NCBI GenBank assembly: GCA_002369175.1 | Contig: DFES01000188.1 | Span: 1-13,020 of the forward strand | Origin: Selenomonadaceae bacterium UBA3796 | GTDB lineage: Bacteria; Bacillota; Negativicutes; Selenomonadales; Selenomonadaceae | Direction of reading: 5' to 3' | DNA: 13,020 bases | Shown: positions 5,937 through 11,641 of the stretch, piece by piece | How the letters are laid out: every line of letters begins with the position of its first letter | Numbering within the stretch: position 1 is the stretch's first letter | Made by a program: the position numbers and the translations under genes | Notes under the pieces: model-generated | What the model was told of the DNA's origin: nothing | Seen by the model: the letters and a program-made list of their open reading frames with translations, nothing else | The model's database searches: none

Positions 5937-6798
5937 ACTGAAACATGTTACATATACCTATATGCCAAAGACCCCTTTCGAGCGTACGGCTTTGCAGGAT
6001 GCAAGCCTTGTCATCGAAGAGGGGAGTTTTCTTGGAATCGCGGGCCATACCGGTTCCGGAAAATCCACGCTGGTGCAGCATCTCAACGGACTCCTTTCGC
6101 CTTCCAGCGGACAGGTGTTGATAGACGGCGTGGATATTCACGGGAAGCAGACAAAGGCGGAGAAGATTGCCGCAAGGGAGGCGAAGCGGAAGGTCGGCAT
6201 GGTCTTCCAGTATGCGGAGCATCAGCTCTTTGAGGAGACGGTTTTTGCGGATATTGCCTTTGGGCCGGGGAATCTTGGCCTGGAGGAGGCGGAGATTGCG
6301 GAACGGGTAAAGGAGGCCATGTCTTTGGTAGGGCTTCCCTATGAGGACTTCAAGGACAAGTCGCCTTTCGAGCTTAGCGGGGGGCAGATGCGCCGTGTGG
6401 CTATTGCGGGAATTCTCGCCATGCATCCCAAGTATCTTGTGCTGGATGAGCCCGTTGCAGGTCTGGATGCCGTGGGAAAGGAAAAACTCATCAAGGAAAT
6501 GCGGCAGCTTCACAAGAAGAATATCACCATGATTTTCGTATCCCACAACATGGATGATATTGCTGATTTGGCAGATCAGGTGGTTTTTATGGGGCAGGGG
6601 AGGATCCTCTTGCATGACACGCCTGCCAAAGCCTTCCGGGAAAAGGACATCCTTCGGGAGGCAGGGCTTTGTCCGCCGCAGATGTACTCGTTCCTTGAGG
6701 AACTGGCTGCAGCAGGGCTTCCTGTGGACACAGGTGCGCTGACGGTAAAGCAGGGAATCGAACATATCGTGAGAGCCTTGTCCCCAAAAAGTGAGTAG
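5926..6798 (+). CDS. ecfA2: ECF transporter ATPase subunit A2
   Basis: A 290-residue ABC ATPase, partner of the preceding gene. It has Walker A GHTGSGKST (40-48), Q-loop Q95 in MVFQYAEHQLFEETV, signature LSGGQ (150-154), Walker B YLVLDE (170-175) and H207 in VSHNMDD. The 'FQYAEHQLFEETV' segment distinguishes EcfA2 from EcfA1. The D-loop region reads EPVAGLDAVG, with Val replacing the usual Thr of EPTAGLDP and Pro missing; catalytic residues are intact. The start ATG 5926 is chosen over GTG 5905 because the protein then begins at MPIELKHVTY, the family's usual beginning. In most Firmicutes ecfT follows directly, but here the next gene is a glycosyltransferase. A 7-bp inverted repeat (6783-6789 with 6801-6807) spans the stop codon without a T-tract. 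Confidence 0.92.
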   Translation: MPIELKHVTYTYMPKTPFERTALQDASLVIEEGSFLGIAGHTGSGKSTLVQHLNGLLSPSSGQVLIDGVDIHGKQTKAEKIAAREAKRKVGMVFQYAEHQLFEETVFADIAFGPGNLGLEEAEIAERVKEAMSLVGLPYEDFKDKSPFELSGGQMRRVAIAGILAMHPKYLVLDEPVAGLDAVGKEKLIKEMRQLHKKNITMIFVSHNMDDIADLADQVVFMGQGRILLHDTPAKAFREKDILREAGLCPPQMYSFLEELAAAGLPVDTGALTVKQGIEHIVRALSPKSE

Positions 6799-6896
6799 TG
6801 TTTTGGGCGGAAATCGTGTATAGTAGTAGGATAATGTGTTATGGATTGGCGGTTTGAAATTCAGGGATTCGTTCCTTACGGTGGGGGAGTATTTTC

Positions 6897-7637
6897 GTGT
6901 CAAATAAGGTGGATATTCTGGGGATTCAGGTGGATGCGCTTACCATGGCAGAGGCAGTTGCCATGGCAGAACGGTACATGGAGGAAAGAGCGTGCGTTAT
7001 GATTGCTACGGCAAATGCGGAAATGATCCTGCGGGCAACGCATGACGAGGAGCTTCGGGAAATCTTGAACGAGGCGGCTCTTGTGGTGCCTGATGGCGCA
7101 GGAACCGTTTGGGCAGCGCATCACTTGGGTTTTGAGATGCCGGAGCGGGTGGCCGGGTATGACCTTGCGCAGGAAATCATGCGGTTGGCTCCCAGCAAGA
7201 AGCGGCGCATATACTTTTTCGGCTCTGCGCCCGGTGTGGCAGACAAGGCGAAGAAGAAAGCGGAGCAGCTCTATCCGGGCATTGAGATCGTAGGAACGCG
7301 GGATGGCTATTTCACACCGGACGATGAGCCGGGGATCATTGCAGACATTAAGGAAAAGCATCCGGATCTCCTTCTGGCAGCACTGGGGGTTCCAAAGCAG
7401 GAGAAATGGATCCGTGCCCATAAGGAGGAGCTTGGAGTGCCCCTTTCCATCGGCGTTGGCGGGACATTGGATGTGATGGCGGGTGTCATGAAACGCGCCC
7501 CGCGTTGGATGCAGAAGGCAAAGCTGGAATGGCTTTTTCGCGGTATGCTTCAGCCCAAGAGAGCCGGGCGTTTGCTTGCCCTGCCGAAATTTGTCCTCAA
7601 GGTGCACAAATACAAGACCCGTGGAAACCAAACCTGA
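6897..7637 (+). CDS. WecG/TagA/CpsF family glycosyltransferase (GT26)
   Basis: A 246-residue enzyme of family GT26, which transfers a sugar (typically N-acetylmannosamine or its uronic acid) to undecaprenyl-diphospho-GlcNAc at the inner face of the membrane, in synthesis of wall polymers, capsules or surface glycans. Family motifs in order: TANAEM (38-43), VVPDGAGTVWAA with the presumed catalytic Asp at 66, GTRDGYF, GVPKQEKWI, GVGGTLDVMAG, and the C-terminal KRAPRWMQKAKLEWLFR followed by a basic membrane-associating tail. The start is GTG 6897 with GGGGGAG 7 nt upstream. It stands alone: 98 nt follow ecfA2, with no clear promoter or terminator, and a separate promoter precedes psd. The acceptor pathway is not encoded nearby, so the exact sugar is unknown. 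Confidence 0.9.
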   Translation: MSNKVDILGIQVDALTMAEAVAMAERYMEERACVMIATANAEMILRATHDEELREILNEAALVVPDGAGTVWAAHHLGFEMPERVAGYDLAQEIMRLAPSKKRRIYFFGSAPGVADKAKKKAEQLYPGIEIVGTRDGYFTPDDEPGIIADIKEKHPDLLLAALGVPKQEKWIRAHKEELGVPLSIGVGGTLDVMAGVMKRAPRWMQKAKLEWLFRGMLQPKRAGRLLALPKFVLKVHKYKTRGNQT

Positions 7638-7698
7638 AGCGTTGCAATGGAGAAATGGGGAGGTAGGCGCATCAAAACGTCAATTTGCATGTTTGCTC

Positions 7699-7727
7699 TT
7701 GGCAAATCACTAACAATAGGTTATAAT
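7699..7727 (+). promoter_or_regulatory. Near-consensus sigma70 promoter for psd-pssA-GT2
   Basis: TTGGCA (7699-7704), a 17-nt spacer and a perfect TATAAT (7722-7727). The predicted start of transcription is near 7734, leaving a leader of about 26 nt before the psd GTG. This is the best-matching promoter in the window and it also excludes the in-frame TTG at 7727 as the psd start codon. Confidence 0.78.
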
Positions 7728-7759
7728 TGGTTAGAATTTGGAGAAGGGGAGGTGTGTGC

Positions 7760-8398
7760 GTGACTCCTATCGTGCATGAAGGATATGTGTTCATTGGAGC
7801 TGCATTGGTACTGGCGCTTCTTTTGGGTGTGTCAGTTCATCCATATGCGGCGATTTTGCCTGCCGTTTTGGCAGTATACTTTGCATATTTTTTCCGCAAT
7901 CCTAAGCGTGACATTTCCCTGGATGACGCGGCAGTGATTTCTCCGGCGGATGGAACCGTGCAGGAGATTTCTGCTGTGGAATATGATGATTTTATCAAAG
8001 GTCCCGGAAGCAAGATCACCGTATTCATGTCCGTGTTCAATGTGCATGTGAATCGCAGTCCCATTTCAGGGGAAATCAAGTGCCAGAAATATGTGTGCGG
8101 ACGTTTTCGGCCTGCCTACAAGGATTCCGTTGGCTTTGAGAATGAGCATCATTTGATCGGTATTGAGAACCATCGTCTGCGTATTACAGTGACGCAGATT
8201 GCAGGCATTCTGGCTCGGCGGATCGTTTCCTGGGTGACACTCAATGACACGCTTCGTCAGGGTGAGCTCTACGGCATGATTCGCTTTGGCTCCTGTCTGG
8301 AAATCGTTATGCCGGAAGAGGTGCAGGTTCTGGTCAAAAAAGGGGACAAGGTCGTTGGCGGCCAGACAGTTCTTGGGAGGATTAGTGACGAATGTTGA
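7760..8398 (+). CDS. psd: Phosphatidylserine decarboxylase (short, type II-like)
   Basis: A 212-residue membrane-associated enzyme that decarboxylates phosphatidylserine to phosphatidylethanolamine. It is made as a proenzyme that cuts itself to create a pyruvoyl group. Two N-terminal hydrophobic segments (about 10-25 and 29-45) are followed by the catalytic part: Asp64 in ISPADG, His96 in FNVHVNRSP, and the Gly177-Ser178 cleavage site in MIRFGSCLEI, where Ser178 would become the pyruvoyl group. The triad is therefore complete. The length and FGS motif fit the short Psd family of Firmicutes rather than the approximately 300-residue E. coli type. The start GTG 7760 lies 7 nt after AGGGGAGG; a GTG at 7754 is too close to that site. 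It overlaps pssA, which makes its substrate. Confidence 0.92.
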   Translation: MTPIVHEGYVFIGAALVLALLLGVSVHPYAAILPAVLAVYFAYFFRNPKRDISLDDAAVISPADGTVQEISAVEYDDFIKGPGSKITVFMSVFNVHVNRSPISGEIKCQKYVCGRFRPAYKDSVGFENEHHLIGIENHRLRITVTQIAGILARRIVSWVTLNDTLRQGELYGMIRFGSCLEIVMPEEVQVLVKKGDKVVGGQTVLGRISDEC

Positions 8399-9093
8399 AA
8401 CAGTTGATACCGAATGCTTGCACTTCCGCAAATCTCTTTTTTGGAATGTGTTCCATTCTTTCGACATTTCATGATGATTTGTTTATGGCATCCGTGTTCA
8501 TCCTGCTGGCTTTGGTAGCGGATGGCTTGGATGGGCGTACGGCGCGCTTTTTTGGCGTCAGCAGTGAATTGGGCAAGGAAATGGATTCCCTCTGCGATCT
8601 GGGCTCCTTTGGCGTGGCTCCGGCAATTCTTGCCTATAAGTTTTGTCTTGCTTCCTATGGGTATCTCGGCTGGGGTGTGGCGATTTTCTTTGCGCTCTGC
8701 GGCATGTGGCGTCTGGCGCGTTTCAATGTGAATACGGACGTGGTGCATGGCTACTTCATGGGTTTGGCCATTCCTGCGGGGGGCTGCATTGTGGCATCTA
8801 CCACTTTGCTTTTCACGGCCTTGGGAATTGAGCCTCAGCTGTTCGGTTATGTTTACCCTGTGACCATGGCAGTTGTGGCTTATCTTATGGTCAGTCATGT
8901 GCATTATCCTGATTTCAAGGGGCAAGGCGAGAAGATGTTTCTTGTTCCGAAGGTATTGGCTGCCTTTATGTTTGCGTCCATTCTTTTTTTCGGACGGGAG
9001 GCAATTCTCGCGGCGCTTTTGGTAGCTGTATTTTGCACCTATGCTGTTTTTGGCATCGTGAATTCACTGTTCGCGTTGTTTGCCAAGGAATAA
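8392..9093 (+). CDS. pssA: CDP-diacylglycerol--serine O-phosphatidyltransferase
   Basis: A 233-residue integral membrane enzyme that joins serine to CDP-diacylglycerol, giving phosphatidylserine for Psd. The CDP-alcohol phosphatidyltransferase signature is complete: D44, D47-G48, A51-R52, G61, D65 and D69 (DGLDGRTARFF followed by GKEMDSLCD). About six further hydrophobic helices follow to the C-terminus. The N-terminal 'LIPNACTSANLFFGM' is typical of the small PssA class found in Bacillus and its relatives. The start ATG 8392 overlaps the psd stop by 7 nt, with GGGAGG about 10 nt upstream, implying coupled translation. The gene order psd-pssA fits a two-step phosphatidylethanolamine pathway. 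Confidence 0.94.
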   Translation: MLKQLIPNACTSANLFFGMCSILSTFHDDLFMASVFILLALVADGLDGRTARFFGVSSELGKEMDSLCDLGSFGVAPAILAYKFCLASYGYLGWGVAIFFALCGMWRLARFNVNTDVVHGYFMGLAIPAGGCIVASTTLLFTALGIEPQLFGYVYPVTMAVVAYLMVSHVHYPDFKGQGEKMFLVPKVLAAFMFASILFFGREAILAALLVAVFCTYAVFGIVNSLFALFAKE

Positions 9094-9138
9094 CAGCAAA
9101 TCGGCAAAGGATGAAATTTTTGGAGGAGAATGAATTTC

Positions 9139-10431
9139 ATGCTACATCCTTTTGATATCATCATGGTTCCCATGCAGATCGTGATTTTCCTGTTTACCCT
9201 GTACTTCTTTGTCATAGGTTTCTGCGGCATGTGGCGGAAAAAGGAAAAGAAGATTCTCGAACCAAAGAGCACCTTTTCGATCATCGTTGCGGCGCATAAT
9301 GAGAGTGCGGTCATTGGTCAGTTGGTGGATAATCTTCGCAATCTCAACTATCCGAAAGAACTTTATGATATCTTTGTTATTGCTGACAACTGTTCGGACA
9401 ATACGGCAGAGATTGCCGAGCAGGGCGGGGCGATTGTCTATGAACGTACACATCCCACCAAGAAGAGCAAGGGCTTTGCTTTGGAATGGATGTTTGATAA
9501 GCTGTTCAAAATGGAACGCCAGTATGATGGTGTCGTGATTTTTGATGCAGACAATTTGGTGCATCCGCAGTTCCTCATGGAAATGAACAATCGTCTCTGC
9601 AAGGGAGATAGGATCATCCAGGGCTACCTTGATGCGAAGAACCCCTATGATACATGGGTGGCGGGTACGTTTGCCATTGCCTTCTGGGTCATTGACCACA
9701 TTTCCCACCTGGCCAAGACAAACATCGGCTTGTCTGCAGTTCTCGGCGGCACAGGCATGTGCATTGCTTCGGATGTGCTCAAGAAATACGGCTGGAGAGC
9801 GACCTGTCTCACGGAGGATATGGAGTTTACCATGGAATCCCTGGCAGAAGGAATCAAGACAACCTGGGCGCATGATGCCATTGTCTACGATGAGAAGCCG
9901 TTGACCTTCAAGCAGTCCTGGAATCAACGTAAGCGTTGGGCGCAGGGGCAGTTTGATGTGGCGCATCGTTACATTCCCAAGATGCTGGTGGAGGGATGGA
10001 GACAGAAGGATATCCGTATCTGGGATGGATGCATTTATCTTTTGCAGCCCCACTTCCTGATGATGTCCACATTCTTCATCATCATCAGCTACCTTCAGCT
10101 TGCATTTCCTCCCTTCTACACAAACATTTATAACTTCATGCCCTCCCAGCTCATGACGGCGATCATGCTGGGGCAGTACATTCTCCCCATGATCATTCTC
10201 TTCAAGATTCGGGCAAAATGGAAGGCATGGCTGTACATGCTCCTTTATCCGGTGTTCATTTATACCTGGATTCCCATTATCTTCCTGGGCTTCCTTCATC
10301 GCAATGAGCATGAGTGGAGCCATACGCAGCATACGCGTTCCATGAGTTATGATGACATCATGGGCAATGTGAAGAACACACGGGGACTTCCCGGGGGAGA
10401 TGCGGACAAGTACCGGGGAAAATTTGAATAG
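9139..10431 (+). CDS. Membrane GT2 family glycosyltransferase
   Basis: A 430-residue membrane glycosyltransferase. It has an N-terminal helix (about 7-30), then a cytoplasmic GT-A domain: D83 in IADNCSDNT, D136-x-D138 (FDADN), T225-E226-D227 (TEDMEF) and Q263-x-x-R-W (QRKRWAQG). Three or four helices follow (about 303-325, 338-356, 362-386), and the tail ends in a WSHTQHTR-type motif. DxD, TED and QxxRW are the signature of processive GT2 enzymes (BcsA, PgaC/IcaA, hyaluronan synthase). A role in an exopolysaccharide or glycolipid is likely, but the sugar cannot be read. ATG 9139 is about 10 nt after GGAGGAG; ATG 9130 is in frame but only 1 nt from it. It lies downstream of pssA and is closed by a terminator. 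Confidence 0.87.
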   Translation: MLHPFDIIMVPMQIVIFLFTLYFFVIGFCGMWRKKEKKILEPKSTFSIIVAAHNESAVIGQLVDNLRNLNYPKELYDIFVIADNCSDNTAEIAEQGGAIVYERTHPTKKSKGFALEWMFDKLFKMERQYDGVVIFDADNLVHPQFLMEMNNRLCKGDRIIQGYLDAKNPYDTWVAGTFAIAFWVIDHISHLAKTNIGLSAVLGGTGMCIASDVLKKYGWRATCLTEDMEFTMESLAEGIKTTWAHDAIVYDEKPLTFKQSWNQRKRWAQGQFDVAHRYIPKMLVEGWRQKDIRIWDGCIYLLQPHFLMMSTFFIIISYLQLAFPPFYTNIYNFMPSQLMTAIMLGQYILPMIILFKIRAKWKAWLYMLLYPVFIYTWIPIIFLGFLHRNEHEWSHTQHTRSMSYDDIMGNVKNTRGLPGGDADKYRGKFE

Positions 10432-10445
10432 TAAGGCGCATAAGG

Positions 10446-10474
10446 AAAAGCTGCGGAGAATCCGCAGCTTTTTT
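10446..10474 (+). terminator. Strong intrinsic terminator between the GT2 gene and queD
   Basis: A perfect 8-bp stem GCTGCGGA (10450-10457), a GAA loop, TCCGCAGC (10461-10468) and six Ts (10469-10474). The preceding AAAA can extend pairing into the T-tract. It starts 15 nt after the glycosyltransferase stop and ends 15 nt before the queD start codon. Confidence 0.88.
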
Positions 10475-10489
10475 GAAAGGATGAGGGAA

Positions 10490-10873
10490 ATGTTCAGAAT
10501 TCAGGTAAAAGAAGAATTTGAGGCGGCGCATCGCATCGCGGGTTATCCGGGGAAATGCAACCGGTTGCACGGGCATAGTTGGGTGGTGGAGGCAAAAGTA
10601 GCAGGAAAGAACTTGGATTCCCTCGGAATGCTTGTGGATTTCAAGCTTGTGAAGAAGGAACTCAAGGAAGTGCTCGACCGCCTGGATCATCAGTATATCA
10701 ATGAAGTGCCGCCCTTTGACGGGGGATGGAATCCCACGGCGGAGAATTTGGCAAAGTATTTTTATGAGCAGCTTGCAGGAAAGAGTATTTTTCATGGGGA
10801 AGCGCGCCTGGAGTCCGTATGCGTTTGGGAATCTCCCCATTCCTGTGTGACCTACGAGCCGGATGAGGAGTGA
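10490..10873 (+). CDS. queD: 6-carboxy-5,6,7,8-tetrahydropterin synthase
   Basis: A 127-residue cytosolic enzyme of the PTPS/QueD family that converts dihydroneopterin triphosphate to 6-carboxytetrahydropterin, the second step toward 7-deazaguanine nucleosides (queuosine). The zinc ligands are His14 (EAAHRI), His27 and His29 (LHGHSW). The catalytic Cys is C23 in GKCNRLHGH. D66-H67 (LDHQYIN) and E114 (VWESP) complete the expected active-site set. The length is normal. The start ATG 10490 is chosen because family members begin just before the first strand (MFRIQVKEEF). Longer in-frame starts would run through the terminator hairpin. AGGATGAGGG lies upstream. It is followed 4 nt later by queE. 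Confidence 0.93.
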   Translation: MFRIQVKEEFEAAHRIAGYPGKCNRLHGHSWVVEAKVAGKNLDSLGMLVDFKLVKKELKEVLDRLDHQYINEVPPFDGGWNPTAENLAKYFYEQLAGKSIFHGEARLESVCVWESPHSCVTYEPDEE

Positions 10874-10877
10874 TCCT

Positions 10878-11615
10878 ATGGAGAGAAATATCATAGAAAT
10901 TTTTTCCTCCATTCAGGGGGAAGGGAAATATGCAGGATGTCGTCAGGTTTTCGTGCGCTTTGAGGGATGCAACCTCAACTGCAGATACTGCGATACGGAG
11001 AATCAGCCGGGAACGCACGGGAGCTGTCAGGTGGAAGCCGGCGCCGGGAGCCGTCGGTTTGAGGCGTGGGACAATCCCCTGTCGTCCGACCAGGTATCCC
11101 GTATCATCGAGCGCATGCTTCTGGAAGTTCCGCATCAGGCCGTGAGTTTTACCGGTGGTGAGCCTCTTCTCCATGCAGCTTTCATCCACGACCTTGCGCA
11201 GCGCATCCGGAAGCAGACAAAGGTATTCCTGGAAACCAACGGTTCCCTCCCGGAAGCTCTGGAGAGGATTCTTGAGGATGTGGACATCATCAGCATGGAT
11301 ATCAAGATGCCCGGAATCACGGGAAAAGACCTTTGGGAACAGCATCGAAGCTTCATGGACATCGGAAAGGAAAAGGAGCTTTATGTGAAGATGGTGATTT
11401 CCGATGAAACACAGGAGGATGAATTTCATCATGCAGTCAAGCTCATGGCGGGAGTCGTGCCGCAGGCAATGTGTATTCTGCAGCCGGTGACACCCTGTGG
11501 CGGCTGCAAGGCCGCCCCTCCCCAAAAGGTATTGCAGTACCAAGCCTACGCACTCCGTTACCTTTCGGATGTACGGGTGATTCCCCAGACACATAAAATG
11601 ATAGGGCAGATGTAG
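10878..11615 (+). CDS. queE: 7-carboxy-7-deazaguanine synthase (radical SAM)
   Basis: A 245-residue radical SAM enzyme that rearranges QueD's product, 6-carboxytetrahydropterin, to 7-carboxy-7-deazaguanine. The cluster motif is C31-x3-C35-x2-C38 in EGCNLNCRYCDTE. The SAM-binding 'GGEP' motif is in FTGGEPLLH (about residue 96). The N-terminal EIFSSIQGEG and C-terminal QPVTPCGGCKAAPPQ stretches are characteristic of QueE. The start ATG 10878 has GAGGAG 7 nt upstream and follows queD by 4 nt, so the two are co-expressed. queC and queF, the next steps to preQ0 and preQ1, are not in the window. Its 3' end converges with the symporter gene, 18 nt away. Confidence 0.94.
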   Translation: MERNIIEIFSSIQGEGKYAGCRQVFVRFEGCNLNCRYCDTENQPGTHGSCQVEAGAGSRRFEAWDNPLSSDQVSRIIERMLLEVPHQAVSFTGGEPLLHAAFIHDLAQRIRKQTKVFLETNGSLPEALERILEDVDIISMDIKMPGITGKDLWEQHRSFMDIGKEKELYVKMVISDETQEDEFHHAVKLMAGVVPQAMCILQPVTPCGGCKAAPPQKVLQYQAYALRYLSDVRVIPQTHKMIGQM

Positions 11616-11641
11616 GGCGTGTTGAACGCCTCGTTATTTTT
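11616..11641 (+). terminator. Weak hairpin between convergent queE and symporter genes
   Basis: GGCGT (11616-11620), loop GTTGA and ACGCC (11626-11630), followed by TCGTTATTTTT. The stem is only 5 bp, but the location directly after the queE stop and the T-rich tail suggest termination of queDE. The tail overlaps the stop codon of the opposing gene. Confidence 0.4.

Noticed and set aside
6783..6807. CCCAAAA/TTTTGGG inverted repeat across the ecfA2 stop as a terminator
   Set aside because: No T-tract follows and the loop is 11 nt; it is probably too weak for termination.
6803..6835. Possible promoter before the TagA-like gene (TTGGGC with TAGGAT or GATAAT)
   Set aside because: Hexamers or spacing are poor in every arrangement tried; not strong enough to list.
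5671..6903. Long minus-strand open frame (410 codons) opposite ecfA1-ecfA2
   Set aside because: It lies opposite two genes with complete ABC ATPase motifs; its translation shows no recognisable domain.
9142..10332. Long minus-strand open frame (396 codons) opposite the GT2 gene
   Set aside because: It is the antisense of a gene with clear catalytic motifs and normal codon pattern; no domain is visible on the minus strand.
10432..10489. preQ1 riboswitch upstream of queD
   Set aside because: The short gap is filled by the terminator hairpin; no small aptamer hairpin with the A-rich tail typical of preQ1-I was seen.
10400..10489. Longer queD start upstream of 10490
   Set aside because: The added residues would be encoded across a perfect terminator hairpin and are not like the QueD N-terminus.
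11615..11625. GGGCGTGTTGA shared with the hairpin at 172-182
   Set aside because: An 11-nt match between two hairpins, with different right arms; could be chance, not enough for a repeat family.
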